Positions 35,210-47,815 are shown, counted from the first letter of the stretch. The stretch: 64,000 bases of DNA from Calendula officinalis (GCA_963853835.1 OY970822.1:13641501-13705500), one strand, 5' to 3'. Notes: generated from the sequence alone by a model not told the origin. Made by a program: numbers and translations.

Positions 35210-35217
35210 GGTTAGCG

Positions 35218-35489
35218 TAGGGGTGATTATCGGGTCAAAACCGAACCGAACCGATAGAATTGATAACCGATAACGATGAATTTTCAAAACCGAACCGATA
35301 ACATGTTACCGGTTTCGGTTCGGTTCGGTTATTTTAGGCCAAATGTTCACCCTTTTCCGAAAACCGAACCGATAGAACCGATAACGATGAATTTTCAAAA
35401 CCGAAACCGAACCGATAACATGTTATCGGTTTCGATTCGGTTTCGGTCGGTTTTCGGTTCGGTTTTTTCGGTCCAAATGCTCACCCCTA
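35218..35489. mobile_element. hAT-type MITE with CGGTTCGGTT iterons
   Basis: TAGGGGTGA...TGCTCACCCCTA with a perfect 8-bp target duplication GGTTAGCG at 35210-35217 and 35490-35497. The interior consists of AACCGAACCGATA and TCGGTTCGGTTT repeats in both orientations; it is non-coding. An 81-codon open frame across the right half is translated repeat. Confidence 0.92.
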
Positions 35490-35497
35490 GGTTAGCG

Positions 35498-36896
35498 TGT
35501 TACTCCGTTTGTTTAAACTAGATTAAACAAGGTGGTGGAACCCTAAGCTCTACGTGCAGAACTAATTCTCAGGCTTGAGATCTTTTTGTTATTATTTATA
35601 ATTTTTAGTTTTAATTTTTTTACTTATTTTTTTAATCAGTTAAACGCTTTGGCGGATTGCACGTTTAACAAAAGGGAATTGATTATGGGACCACATAAAG
35701 TACTCTAAACACCACAACCTTTACAATACTTGTACAATATGCTTTAAATATTGTACAATGTGGTGGGTAAAGTAATTTGTGTGGTGTTAAAATCACTACC
35801 CTTAACAAAAACCCGACCCGACCACGATCTGTTAGTTATAAGGATTAGATGAGTCGATTAACATATTACCCGAACCTCGTGCCAGGTTCGTGTTCTTTTG
35901 TCACCATTGATCCACAAATCTGGATCCTGTAAACAATTAATGTATAATATTTGATTTACGCAGCCACGCAGTGAGCACAAAGCGAACTATTCTTTCGCCT
36001 TTTACTAAAAAAAAATATGTATAATATTTGATATAATATTTTTTAATAGAAAGATTTAGGACTTTGTAAGCATTTGATTATATATGAAACAACTTTTAAC
36101 ATGCTAAACCCATATGATCCCTTTCATTTTTAGCTAAATTTTACTCCCAAAATCTAATTACCAAATTTCCCATTCTATGCTTAAGTAATCTATAAAGGAA
36201 AAACAAACTTGCATAAACAGTATATTCTATAAAGAGTAAACATCAATTTCAACAAATTAACAACTGCCTTTATTGCACATGTGTTAATCTGTTTCTTTTT
36301 ATTTCATTTTCTAGCTAGAAAGGAAGCGGGTCGAAAGTCGCCTAAAGTTTTTAATGCATTAAACCGCCTAAATCATATTGACAACTTATTCAAAAAATTA
36401 GATCATTATTGGATATAATATAAGTTTTGTAGTCACATTTGATACAATAATTATAATTATTTATAATAAGTAAAAGAATTTGGACAAAAGTGGTTCGAGT
36501 TAACACAACACGTTTCAACCCATACTAAAGTTACACATTTTTGCCTCGTTACCTTGAACCCATTTTGACTTTTGCATAAAATAGCATAGGTGATCGAGAG
36601 AATTTTTTTTGGAGAATTCAACCACGATATAAGTGAATGTCTAACAATGAGACCGTAATTAAACCCTAAGGAAAATAACACCAAACAAAAAATGAGTGGT
36701 TTGACCAGTATTAAGTCAACAAAAAGGTAGCACTAACCATAGTTTCAAATTTCAAAAATCTAATTTCATGGTTTTCTAAGCTAAAAAATATATCCCTAAA
36801 CTCTAAGTAAAATATAAGGTTTTATTATTAATGAAGATAAAATATGTAACATATAATGTGCATTTTACCTTAAGATAATCGAACAAAATCAGCACT
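35498..36896. other. Intergenic, no gene
   Basis: AT-rich. ATTGTACAAT-like motifs near 35730-35760; nothing else recognised. Confidence 0.5.
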
Positions 36897-36904
36897 GTAC
36901 AAGA

Positions 36905-37190
36905 TAGGGGTCAGCACGTTCAAAAACCGAACCGAAACGATAGAACCCAAATCGAAAATGATCAATTTTCAAAACCGAAATTGAATCGATTACATGTTTT
37001 CGGTTTTGGTCCGGTTCGGTTTTTTTAGCCTAAAGGCTTACGACTGAACCAAACCGATCCGAACCGAAGACTGATAAAACCGAAACCAAAAATGATGAAT
37101 TTTCAAAACCGAACCGATTACATGTTTTCGGTTCAATTCGGTTTCGGTTGGTTTTCGGTTCGGATGTTTCGGCCCAAATGCTCACCCCTA
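36905..37190. mobile_element. hAT-type MITE with CGGTTCGGTT iterons (second copy)
   Basis: TAGGGGTCAGCA...TGCTCACCCCTA with a perfect 8-bp duplication GTACAAGA at 36897-36904 and 37191-37198. Related to 35218-35489 in ends and interior but clearly diverged. Confidence 0.92.
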
Positions 37191-37198
37191 GTACAAGA

Positions 37199-39229
37199 AA
37201 TCGGAAACTTGGATCTTTAACTGTATTAGACTAAAAAAACAGTGTAATGCGATTAGAGTATTTTAAAATGAAAATGAAAATAAAATATAGATAAATTTGA
37301 TTTAGAACTCAAACCTCAAGACCCATTAAATTACTGCTTGTAAGATATTTTAAGCTAAAAGCTGCTGCTTCATCTTCAAGATTGTTAGTACTACTTTCTT
37401 CATGAGTTAAAGGTTGAGCTTCAAATGTATTCAAGACAACATAAACAAAAATATAAAAAGAAAGGTAAATATTGTATAATCAGTGGTTAAACAAAAACAA
37501 AAACAGGGTAATTAAAAAAAAAAGAATACCATTAAGCAGGAAGAGAACTTATGCCACTTGGTAATTTGCAAGATTAATGGAAGCAGAGTTGCTAAAAAAA
37601 CTCCTTAGAAAACAATAACTAAACTTAATATTTATAATTTAAATTTCAGAAAGTGCATTATTAAAGTGACCTGCAAACTCCAAAAGATTTTGTAGAAGTT
37701 GAAATCCATAGAAATTTCATTAGTCACAAAGTTGCTAATAGAAATAAATGGAGGTGACAATTTTGCTAATACTTAACTTAATTTTGTCTATTTTTCCTTC
37801 AAATTAGTGGATCACAAACACTTCAAAGTGTTTTATTAATAATATTAAAATTAAATTATTGTTATAACTATATAGTACTATTTGTTATCACATTTAACAA
37901 ACTAGTTATTCATAATAAGATGGCAGCCATCTCATCCGAAAAATATGTCTTCCTTACTAAGTCAAAAAATATGTTTACATCATTTAGTTGATTTCATTAA
38001 AAACGGAGGATAAATAAATAAATAAATATAGATACCTGCCATTCTAAAAAACTTCATTACAGACTCCTTATCATATCTTTTGAAGCATGCACATGTTTTA
38101 GAGTCTGAAATTTGTCCAATTAGCCCATTAAAAGATCATTTTGTGTCCTGTTTGCGTTTTGGGTCAATGGAAACTTATTATTTATTTTAGGATATAAAAA
38201 TCTAATGTTTACGTACATATATTTAAAAAAGAATTATAAGAATTACCCTTTATGAAACCATCATTTGTTTTTGGTAAAAACATCCAATATGACAAAACTG
38301 TTTACAAGGACAAAAAAAAGTATGGTGGCAACTTAGGCATATAATCCTTTCTGGTTCACTATATCATGTTATGATCACTAATTCACTATTTAGTGGTGGC
38401 AAAATGGCTAGATCTAACAGGTTGGATAAAGGATCCAAATGAGTTTGGTAATGTTTTAGTTTTGTTCAAAACAGGTTGATCCAGGCCTCAAACACTTCTC
38501 TTATCCATATTTAAGATTCCTGTAAACACTTAATGTGATGGATATGATTACAAAAATACTACATAATTACAATAACAATTTAACTTTCTTTAATAAAACA
38601 ATTCGACTTGTTTCACCTATGATTCTTTCTAGTTTCTACCTCCTCTATTATACACAGTAATCCATCGCGTGTTATGTTTCTAATAAGAAAAATTACATTA
38701 TTCTTCCTTAGAAATCTATAGCCGAAACCAGCTCGAATTACTATTTTGGTTCCAATCGTATATATACCCGAACCGAGCTAGAACCGGATTTTGTAAAGCC
38801 GTTCAGTTCTCGGGGTCTACTGAAATCGGGTATTTCAGGTCCGGGTCCATCCCTAATTCTATGCATTTGACTTGTTTTCTTTTAGTTAATATTTTTAGCT
38901 TAACCCATTTATACATAAACAAGCCAAATTGAGGTGAGAAAAAAAACTTGTAAGTAAATCTTACCACCACTTGCAGGAAACCGAGAAAAAGTTCCTCACT
39001 TATAGTGGAAGTAAAACCTAACCCATTTGCCATATCCACAAGATTCCCTCTACAATTTCTTCTACCATATTTTGAAGCTATATATATCTGCTTTATTCTC
39101 AATTAGAATGTAGAAGCCCACCATTTGCTGAGAATTACCAGGTGGCTGCAATATATCCTTTGATCTATTATAATATACAGATATATGTTAACTTTCATGA
39201 TGAAAATATTAGATGAAAATGATGAATTT
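37199..39229. other. Intergenic, mostly unexplained
   Basis: No gene recognised. About 38700-38870 holds degenerate AACCGAGCTAGAACCGG-like sequence resembling half of the iteron MITEs. The minus frame at 38803-39102 abuts the PP2A remnant and may be decayed exon sequence. Confidence 0.4.
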
Positions 39230-39617
39230 TTCCAAATACTTGATAGGTTCAAGCCGAACATGCCATGTTTTGTCCTCGTTAAAAAGAAAGAAAAAAAACA
39301 GTAAGTTAATGGAAGAAAGAAACGTATAGAAAAAGGTGCACTTTAAAAAATAAATATTTTAGAGAAAGAAATATTTCACCTGAGAGAAATTGGCAACAAC
39401 AGGAAGAATTTGTGGGGCTCAAGCAACTTCCCAAATACAAACTGGTAGTAATCGTACGGAATCTTGATCTAAAATAAAAACATAATTACATCAAAATAAG
39501 ATAAAGATATAGAATTTACCATCTTGCGTAAGATCCTCAAAATTTTGCATAATATTAGTCTTGAGTAGGTTCCATAGTAGCAGCAAATTTGTTCATCTTC
39601 TTTACACTAAGTCTAAT
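39230..39617 (-). pseudogene. PP2A scaffold (A) subunit gene remnant, two exons
   Basis: Exon-like block 39617-39520 has good splice edges (CAG| and |GTAAAT). It reads IRLSVKKMNKFAATMEPT and, after a one-base frame change, LKTNIMQNFEDLTQD, matching plant PP2A A subunit around residue 200. A second block (39274 leftward, acceptor at 39276-39275) reads DKTWHVR and then diverges; it corresponds to the HEAT-repeat DKSWRVR exon. The frame change and divergence make this a pseudogene. An intact protein would be the HEAT-repeat scaffold for the phosphatase. Confidence 0.65.
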
Positions 39618-40239
39618 CTGCATAAAGAAAGAAAATTTAATAATAATTTAAGCAGATTATAGTGATAACTGATAAAGTATCATAAGCTTTCTCCGTTGAT
39701 AACCCATGCACAAAATAAAATTATTGTCAATCAGCTAATTATATATATAATGGTTTAAATATCAGTTATTACACTTTTAAAGCTTAATTGCAGATTATTA
39801 CTACATCTATTGTTAATTATGACTTTAGGTAAGTTAATTTAAAAGCACATGGGGACATCATGTTAGTTGTAAAAATTGTTGCTGTTAATTGTTGTCAATT
39901 AACAGTTCTACGCACAATCAAGTTACAGTTATTTTAGGCTTGTATCAATAAGAAATGTAATTTAAAGTTCACGTCAATTTGTTGAGATTTGGTAAACTTA
40001 CTTTTTTTGGATCAGCATTTGAAACCACGTGCCATAACTGTTTTAACTGCTACTCTTTTTCCAGAGATTGCAATCTCTCCAATTTCACGGTCAATTTCCC
40101 CAAGTAAAAGAGGAGTTTTTGTTGCAGTAGCCAATACATATGAGATCATTTGTAAGATTTCAATTTTTAGCTCATTATAAAATTCAAATTATCAGCTAAC
40201 TATTAATAATTAGCTACAAAATATTACACACACAAGTAC

Positions 40240-41660
40240 TCTTACACATGTGGGTATTCATTCCTAAAATGATAAATAAGTTCAAAAATCAAATAAACAA
40301 ATTTGAAACAAATGAATAAAGTTAATCAGAACAAAAGGAAAAATAATAAAAAAATCATTAATTAAAAACCTGAAGAAACAAATAGAATTCTTGCCCCAAA
40401 GTAATCAAAATCAAATTAAAAGAACTCTTAGCACACTCGGGTATTCCCCAAAGTGATCAAGAAATACAGGATGTCATATAAACAAATTTGTTAATCAAAA
40501 GAAAGGGGGTTACTTTTTAAGAAAACTATTATTGAATATCCGGAAAAACGAAAAAAATTCTCTTCCCATGTATGGTATTCACCAAAGTGATCAAGTAGTT
40601 CAATAATAAGACTAAATGAACTCTTGCATACTACGGTATTTCTCAAAATGATAAAGAAGTACCAAAATCAAATAAAAAATTGTGATAAATCAATCAAGTC
40701 AATAAAAACAAAAGGGAAAAAATAATAAGTATTAAAAACCCAGAAAGAGAAACAGAATTATCAAAAATACTAAAAAAACTTAAATTCAATCAAAACAAGA
40801 TAAAAAATACTATAAAAATAGAAATTTTGAACAAAAAATAATAAGTATTAGAAACCCAGAAAGAGAAACAGAATTATCAAAAATACTAAAAAAAAAACTT
40901 AAATTCAATCAAAACAAGATAAAAAATACTATAAAAATAGAAATTTTGAACAAAAAATAATAAGTATAAGAAACTCAGAAAGAGAAACATAATTATCAAA
41001 AATACTAAAAAAAAACTTAAATTCAATCAAAACAAGATAAAAAATACTATAAAAATAGAAATTTTGAACACCTTGATAGAAGAAACAAATTCTATAATCG
41101 GATTTGAAGAAATCTCTCTCACTTTGAGCTCTCACAGGAATAGATATTCCCCAAAGTGATCAAGAAGTTCAACAAATCAAATTAAAAGAACTATATTCAC
41201 CAAAGCGATCAAGAAGTTCTAAAATATCAAATAAAAAAAACGTAAAGTCAATCAAAACAAGATTAAAAATACTATAAAACATAGAATTCTTGAACACCTT
41301 GATAGAAACAAATTCTATAATCAGATTCGAAAAAATCTCTCTCACTTTGCGCTCTCACAGGAATAGATATTCCCCAAAGTGATCAAGAAGTTCAACAAAT
41401 CAAATTAAAAGAACTATATTCACCAAAGCGATCAAGAAGTTCTAAAATATCAAATAAAAAAAACGTAAAGTCAATCAAAACAAGATTAAAAATACTATAA
41501 AACATAGAATTCTTGAACACCTTGATAGAAACAAATTCTATAATCAGATTCGAAAAAATCTCTCTCACTTTGCGCTCTCACAGGAATAGATATTCCCCAA
41601 AGTGATCAAGAAGTTCAACAAATGAAATTAAAAGAAATGTATTCATCAAAGTGATCAACA
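40240..41660. repeat. Complex tandem repeat array
   Basis: Two nested arrays. A unit of about 117 bp (landmark CAGAAAGAGAAACAGAATTA at 40741, about 40857 and 40976) has three copies. A unit of about 223-226 bp (landmark TTGAACACCTTGATAGAA near 41064, 41290 and 41513) has two to three copies with few differences. Both share CCCCAAAGTGATCAAGAAGT, which also recurs, more diverged, back to about 40250. No stable reading frame through the units. Confidence 0.8.
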
Positions 41661-42088
41661 AGTTCAAAAAGATCAATAAATTGTTAAATATGTGATATAT
41701 GAGTCAAGCCAATCAAAACAAAAGGAAATAATAAATAAAAATAATAATTATAACAACAACAATAACAAAAATTTAATTATTCAAAAACTTGAAAAGAAAA
41801 AAAAATATCTTGCATACATTACTCAAACTGGTCAAGATGTATAAAACATAAAATAGACAAATTTGTAAAAATATAAACGAAACAAAGAGGGAAAAAGAAA
41901 AAACAGAAAAGAAAAGATATATGTAACTTGGATTTTCCCTGAAGTGATAAAAAAAATGTAAGCAAATACATGAAAATGAGATTTAATAAAAGTCTAAAAA
42001 ATCACAGTAAATTGCACAAAAAAATTATTATACAGTGGTTTATGGAAGGCATGATGAAAATATTAAAATTTTTAAAATAGAAACATAC

Positions 42089-42168
42089 TTGGTACGTTCA
42101 AGGCCCACAGCTTCACATAGTTTATATAACACATTAGCTATCATATAACGAACACGCCATGATTTGTC
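42089..42168 (-). pseudogene. PP2A scaffold (A) subunit exon remnant
   Basis: One exon with consensus edges (AATCAG| and |GTATGT) reading DKSWRVRYMIANVLYKLCEA then VGLERT, closely matching the plant PP2A A-subunit HEAT repeat. Its position upstream of the 39.5-kb block is the wrong order for a single gene, so it is a second or rearranged copy. No neighbouring exons were found. An ATG-containing exon-like block at 43456-43425 (MADSIAVEWK) lies upstream, but I cannot link it. Confidence 0.65.
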
Positions 42169-43795
42169 CTGATTAAAAAATAGTAAGTTGAGAAGTTAAA
42201 AAATCAATTTATTGAAAAGAATCAAAATAAATCGCACAAAAATTATTAAACAGTACAAGAACTCACAAGGGACCAAAAACATGATATTAATCGGTATTTG
42301 ATTACTCAACTAGTCTTTTGCCCGCAACAATATTGAAATCAAAATAATCTTTTCGTGTATGCAAATAATGTGAATGACATATTAAATCCACTTTAATGTA
42401 AACAAACCTGCAATAAATCAAAATTAAAAAAAAGTTGTGTTGGTTGCCTTGATGAAACAGGTCAATCTGCATATGGTGGTTAAACTTGATCCATTTGACC
42501 AATTAGGGAAACTTTGACCTGTTTGACTCACAATAGGTCAAACTTGATGTACATCAATACACAATAGTGGCATTTTTTCATATTTAATATAAAAAAATAT
42601 ACAGTGGTTTGAAAAATCTGGTAATGCATTGAAACTATATTATATATGTAATATGGTAGGAGTAAAATGGAGACTGATCACCAGAAAAGTGAATGTTTAT
42701 CTTCTTTTATGAATTTATTTTTCAATTCAAATTGAGAACTATCATACTTGAAATGATAAAAAGAAAGCTTATAAAAAAAATACACAATTAGTTTGGTCCT
42801 TGTTTATCATGGTTTTCATCCTAAACATATATATGTAAGTTGCAATTTCAAACAGAGTCACAGGTTGTGATCATAAGAATTCAAATGACATAATGTTCAA
42901 AATGCCAAAACATCAAACTTAATAATAAAAACTAGAATCTCAATGAAGGTACCAAATCAGTATGTTGAGAGATTTATTTCCTAAATAAGAAGATTTGAAG
43001 CACAAACAGAATTCATTTAGCAGTTCACTTAAATCAAACTACATAGGAAAAAATATTTTCTTTTAGACAATTCAATTGAAGAAGTAAACTGTAAAATAAC
43101 AATTTTAGGGTAAGAATTGAATATGAATCAAGAAATTGAAGAATGTTTACCATCAATTAGAAAGTTGATTAACTGGTCGAATAAAGTTGCCGTAAAGCAT
43201 GAACTCATCTGACTGGGTTATTTATTCTGGTTTTTCCTCTGGGTATAAATGAAAAACAGGGAAGGTAGGGAACGAATTAGGGTTTTATTTGGTATGAAAC
43301 GATGTAACACCAGTTGGGATCACGTCGATTCCTTTGAATCAGCAAACCCACTATAATAACATGAAAGAATCTAACTAAAATTATGTTCAAATTAAATTAT
43401 GTACGAAATCAAGAAAGACCGTACCTTTTCCATTCAACGGCAATAGAATCCGCCATGGGTGTCGACTTCTTGATTGTGACAATTACTCAAACACCTTATG
43501 GAAAATGTGATTGTCAAAATAGAAGGCCACCATGAATCTGTTTTAAATTTGAATACCATAGCAATCATATTGTAATCAATCCTTTTTCTTGAAAAAAAAA
43601 TACTGTAATCAATAAGGATTATTTAATCGTCCTACCAAAACGGAGCAAAAACATAGGAACACACATTGAATCGTAATCATAAAATTAAAAAATCATAGGA
43701 ACGATGAAAACCGAGAATTACCATCGCAACGACTGATAAGAGAACTGAAAAAATTGGATCTTGGTACTTTTAATGGAATCAAAGGGGACTAATAC
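42169..43795. other. Intergenic, no gene called
   Basis: Contains isolated splice-like sites on the minus strand (for example 43425/43424 and about 43150) but no recognisable protein. Confidence 0.35.
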
Positions 43796-44339
43796 TAGGG
43801 TGAGCAGAAAAAGCGGGTAACATAATTGGAACCGGAACCGCTTTAGAACTGCCGGTTCCGGTTCCATTTCCTAAAATTATGGAACCGTCCTAAGAGGTTC
43901 CGGTTCCGGTTCTCAAAATTTAGGAACCGGTAACCGGTGGATAACCGGAACCGGCGATTATTCGGATTATTTTTGTTAAAATATTATATATTTGAGAAAT
44001 TTAATGTCTAAATTTAACAATATGATAAATTTTGTGTAATTTGAATGAGTTTAGTCATTAATTAGTCTGAATATAGTGTTTTAACAATACAATAAATAGA
44101 TAATCATATGTTTAAGTGGTTGGAATCTATGATTATTCAAAGATTAGTAGATAAAATGATAAAAAATGATTAATATTTAAGTTTTGCATCTTATTTTTAT
44201 TTTACGATTTTAGAGACAGGATAATCGGAACCGGCACCGGAACCGGAGGTTCCGGTTCCGGTTCCGAAAATTGAGGAACCGGTACAAGAGGTTCCGGTTC
44301 CGGCCGGAACCGGCGGGTACCCTGTTATGCTCACCCCTA
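43796..44339. mobile_element. hAT-type MITE with GGAACCGGAACC iterons
   Basis: TAGGGTGAGCA...TGCTCACCCCTA, same ends as the elements at 35218 and 36905. The interior termini are made of GGTTCCGGTTCC and GGAACCGG repeats in both orientations around an AT-rich centre (43970-44215). The flanks share CTAATA but the 8-bp duplication is imperfect. Confidence 0.75.
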
Positions 44340-44577
44340 CTAATAACGTGTGGGAAGGAAAACATCGCTTTGTTAATAATACGTAGTACGGAGTATAATG
44401 GTAAGAAAGTATAATTTAGGAAATTGAGTTAACGGATATATTTCGAAAGCATTTAACGGAAATATGTGACGATTCGTTTTCCTGCGAGGCTTTTATTTAA
44501 CAAGTCTTTTGTTTCTTTTCATTACATAACCAAAAAAAAACACGATTAACCTTAATTTAATTTTTGTAAGTTAATTA

Positions 44578-44841
44578 CTCCCTCCGTCCCACAAAAAACT
44601 TCTCATTTCACCCTAAATTTTTGTCCCACAAAAAACTTCCCATTTGCTACATATGATGGGCTCCACATAATAAAATACTATTATTACTAAGGACTCCACC
44701 ACTTATTATCCACTAACTATCATTCTCTCTCCAAATCAATCTTATATTTTAATCAAATATATTACCAATACCCCACCACTAACTATTACCTTAAAACTTA
44801 TGCATAAGTGAAATGGGAAGTTTTTTGTGGGACGGGGGGGG
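44578..44841. mobile_element. Stowaway MITE
   Basis: 264 bp, ends CTCCCTCCGTCCCACAAAAA and its near-complement (GTGGGACGGGGGGGG), flanked by TA at 44576-44577 and 44842-44843. AT-rich interior. Confidence 0.88.
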
Positions 44842-45193
44842 TATTATTTAGAGAAATGATATTTATTAATACATTTTGTGTCTACTTATATGTTTGTCTA
44901 CTTGATAAGATGACATGTGTAATTCACTAATTATCTCTCATAATATTATTTTTTTGATTTTGACAAATGTTTTGATCAATCGAATAGACACATAAGTAGA
45001 CATAAAAGATAGGAATCAACACCAATATTCTATTATTTATGATTATTGGGTTTTGTTAATAACTCTAAGTGTTGTCTTTTAAAGACTAATTACATGTATA
45101 AAAAATTTGTATATTCATTAATAGATAATTAATTCCTAAAATGTATAGTTGATTATTGATTGATGTATATGTTATCGGTACATGTCTTAACAT

Positions 45194-45588
45194 TAGGCCT
45201 GTCAAATCGTGCTATCGTTTCATGTTGCTGGATAACACGACACGAATTCGTTCAACACGAAAACGACACGACATGAAGTCGTGTTTTATTTTACTAACAC
45301 GAACACAACACGATTAGAAAACGATAAACACGACAAACACGACAACACAAAATAAATAACAAAATAACAATTTGTTTACTTATTACATGTTAAAAACACA
45401 ACAAACACGATAAACACGACAAAATCATAACTATCGTGTCAATTTCGTGTTTATCTCTGAACACGAACACGACACGACTTCGTGTTTGTTTTACACAACA
45501 CGAACACGAATTCAAATTTCCGTTTCATCTCAATTTTCGTTTCGTTTCGTGTATTTTTGTCGTGTCGTGTCAAGTTTTGACAGCCCTA
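45194..45588. mobile_element. hAT-type MITE with CACGAC/GTCGTG iterons
   Basis: TAGGCCTGTCAAA...TTTTGACAGCCCTA with a perfect 8-bp target duplication CTTAACAT at 45186-45193 and 45589-45596. The interior is of CGACACGA, ACACGAACAC and TCGTGTTTG repeats in both orientations. The open frame at 45436-45678 crosses the right end and is not a gene. Confidence 0.92.
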
Positions 45589-45773
45589 CTTAACATATTA
45601 GTGACAGAGTTAATTATCATTTTCCATGTTTTTTATTCTTTTGTTCTAGACAATAATTTTTTTAGATATACCGAGTAATAGATTAATTAAATAAGGAAAG
45701 TTTAGTATTGTGAGAAATTATGAGTACTAAGAGCGGCCGGTATGGTGGCGGTGAGATGTCACATGGCTCGTAA

Positions 45774-46036
45774 GAGCATCCCCAATGGTTAAGTTTTTGC
45801 AATGACTTATTAGAATTGCCACATAGATTTACTACTTAATATTGACCCAAAAAAACTTTCAAAAAAGCTTTTGCTCCAATGCATATAAATGTACAAAAAG
45901 CTTTTTGTGTGTCTTAGAAAGACTTATGGAAGAAAAAGTTTTTGAAGCAAAAACTTTTTGCTTGAAGGTCATATGCATTCAAATGACCTTCTCAAAAGGT
46001 AAAAAGTTTTGTAAAAGACTACCATTAGAGATGCTC
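45774..46036. mobile_element. Harbinger-like MITE with TAA target duplication
   Basis: 263 bp. Ends GAGCATCCCCAATGG and the complement of GAGCATCTCTAATGG; TAA at 45771-45773 and 46037-46039. The interior is partly self-complementary (AAAAAGCTTTTTG and similar). It appears to be inserted into an older GC-rich repeat, pieces of which lie on both sides (45730-45770, 46040-46075). Confidence 0.85.
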
Positions 46037-46117
46037 TAAGGCTTAGGGTGATGGTGCCGCCATGCCGCGCCTTACTTTTTTATAATCTTTGAAATATATA
46101 GATAAAAGTTGAAACCA

Positions 46118-46392
46118 ATGCATCTTCAGTATCTCCGTCGATGTCCATTCTTGCAGACTGTAAATACATTTGAAGATACAATTGCTCTAAGAACTGCGAA
46201 TGGACATCGACGGACATACTGAAGATGCAATGGAGGTCGCCGGAACTTTGAACGGCGCTTTAAGCTTCGTAACGAACCGCACTTGTACACTTTTTGATAC
46301 ATCTTCAGTATCTCCGTCGATGTCCATTCTTGCAGACAATTCGGCGGAGATGGAAGAAAACTAGGGTTTATAGGAACGCCTATTCTTCAAAA
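46118..46392 (-). pseudogene. Rearranged copy of WDR12 exon 1 and 5' UTR
   Basis: 46226-46392 matches 52194-52347, covering the first exon and leader of the intact WDR12 gene, with few substitutions. It has an extra insertion of about 14 bases (CTTCAGTATCTCCG) near the start-codon region. The insert and its flank recur inverted at 46198-46228 and direct at 46120-46150 (30 of 31 paired), giving a hairpin beside the copy. Not functional. The right edge abuts the duplicated segment at 46396, so it marks a rearrangement junction. Confidence 0.85.
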
Positions 46393-46395
46393 GTT

Positions 46396-47815
46396 GTTAA
46401 CTTCTTATCAGGGTTTTAGTTTAGGGCTTTTGTTTTTCCTTTTTACAGTTTTAGCTTTTTCTTTGGGAAAATTACATTTATACTCCCTATTTACACTCGA
46501 GAACATGTTTTGGTTAAATTAAACACTTGTCAAAATCAAAACACACCCTTTTATGTATCTATGTTCTATGTGTGTTTACAGGATCGCAACTTTATTTATG
46601 CTTAAATCAAAACACTATAATCTTGTGAAATTAATTGTTTTTATTTCCACGGTTTTGATTTTAGGTTGTGTGAAGAAGATGAGATGGGTTTTGTAAATGA
46701 ATACATATTCATTCAATGCATAAAAAGTTGTACATAAACTTGGTTTTTTATTTTTATTTTTATAAAAATAAATATGAAAGACAAAAATATCCTATGTCCC
46801 TATGCATATTGCACATGAAGTGAGTTAACAGACTTCTTTATCACTGTTTAGCCGAAAACACCATGAGTGCAATTTGAGAAATAAGGTTTACTAGTGTAAT
46901 CATTTTTAAGTTTTTAACAAAATGATTATTAGTGAAATTTGGAATAAACCATAAGTACGATTAGTGTATTTTACTCTAAAGACAAAAATAATCTCATGTG
47001 CAATGCACATGTAGCGCATGTGATTGAGTGTCCCACAAGGTTGTATATTCGAATCTTTTTGTGGACAAAATTGGTGTAAATTTAATGGATGCTTTCTAGA
47101 AAATAAATCTAAAATAAAAAAAACCAGAGGAGACATAAATTTTGCTGTCATCAAATTTGATTTCATAAATAAGTAAAAACTAGAGACATTTATTATAATA
47201 ATTTTATTTTACAGCAAAAAGAAGGCAATATATCAAACTTCGGTGAAATCATCACCATCTCAAAGACCTCCAAGAAAAATATTATACTACCTCCGTATCA
47301 AAATAAGTGATACACTTGAAAAATTGCGGTTTTTGAAGCAAAAATATTGAAAAGTGATTTAAAATAGATTAAAGCGGATAGTTAGTGGATAATGAGTCCC
47401 ACTTCTTTTGAATGAAGCGATATTAATGATGTTTAAAAGTAAAAGTAATGGTAGAAAATAGTAATTTTATTTTATTAAAGTAAATAATTAGTGGAGAATG
47501 GGTCCTACTTTTTTGCCAAATAAAGTAAGTTTTGGAAGTGTAACACTTATTTTGTCTCGCCCCTAAATACAAAGTGTATCACTTATTTTGATACGGAGGT
47601 AGTATATAAATAAAAGTTAGCAAGAAACTAGCAAGTATAAAACCAAACAAAAACCACATAGAACACTAGTCTAATCCCAAAACACATAACACCAACTACA
47701 ACACCAAAATAGAACACTAAAAAGGCCACCAGGAGCATCTCATAAACTTGAGAGGTACAAATATGCAAAACTCCAAAACCGTATCTCACATACGTTTTGT
47801 GTTCGACTATCATTT
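46396..47815 (+). repeat. Duplicated segment, copy 2 (hAT MITE absent)
   Basis: Partner of 32234-34213. At 46789-46804 it reads ATCCTATGTCCCTATG where copy 1 has the 559-bp MITE, which looks like an excision footprint. It keeps the shared Stowaway MITE. Confidence 0.9.
47287..47602. mobile_element. Stowaway MITE (copy 2)
   Basis: 316 bp, same insertion as 33688-34003, TA duplications at 47285-47286 and 47603-47604, ends CTACCTCCGTATC. Confidence 0.92.

Noticed and set aside
38803..39102. 99-codon minus frame next to the PP2A remnant
   Set aside because: I could not match it to any PP2A segment or other family; left as unexplained.
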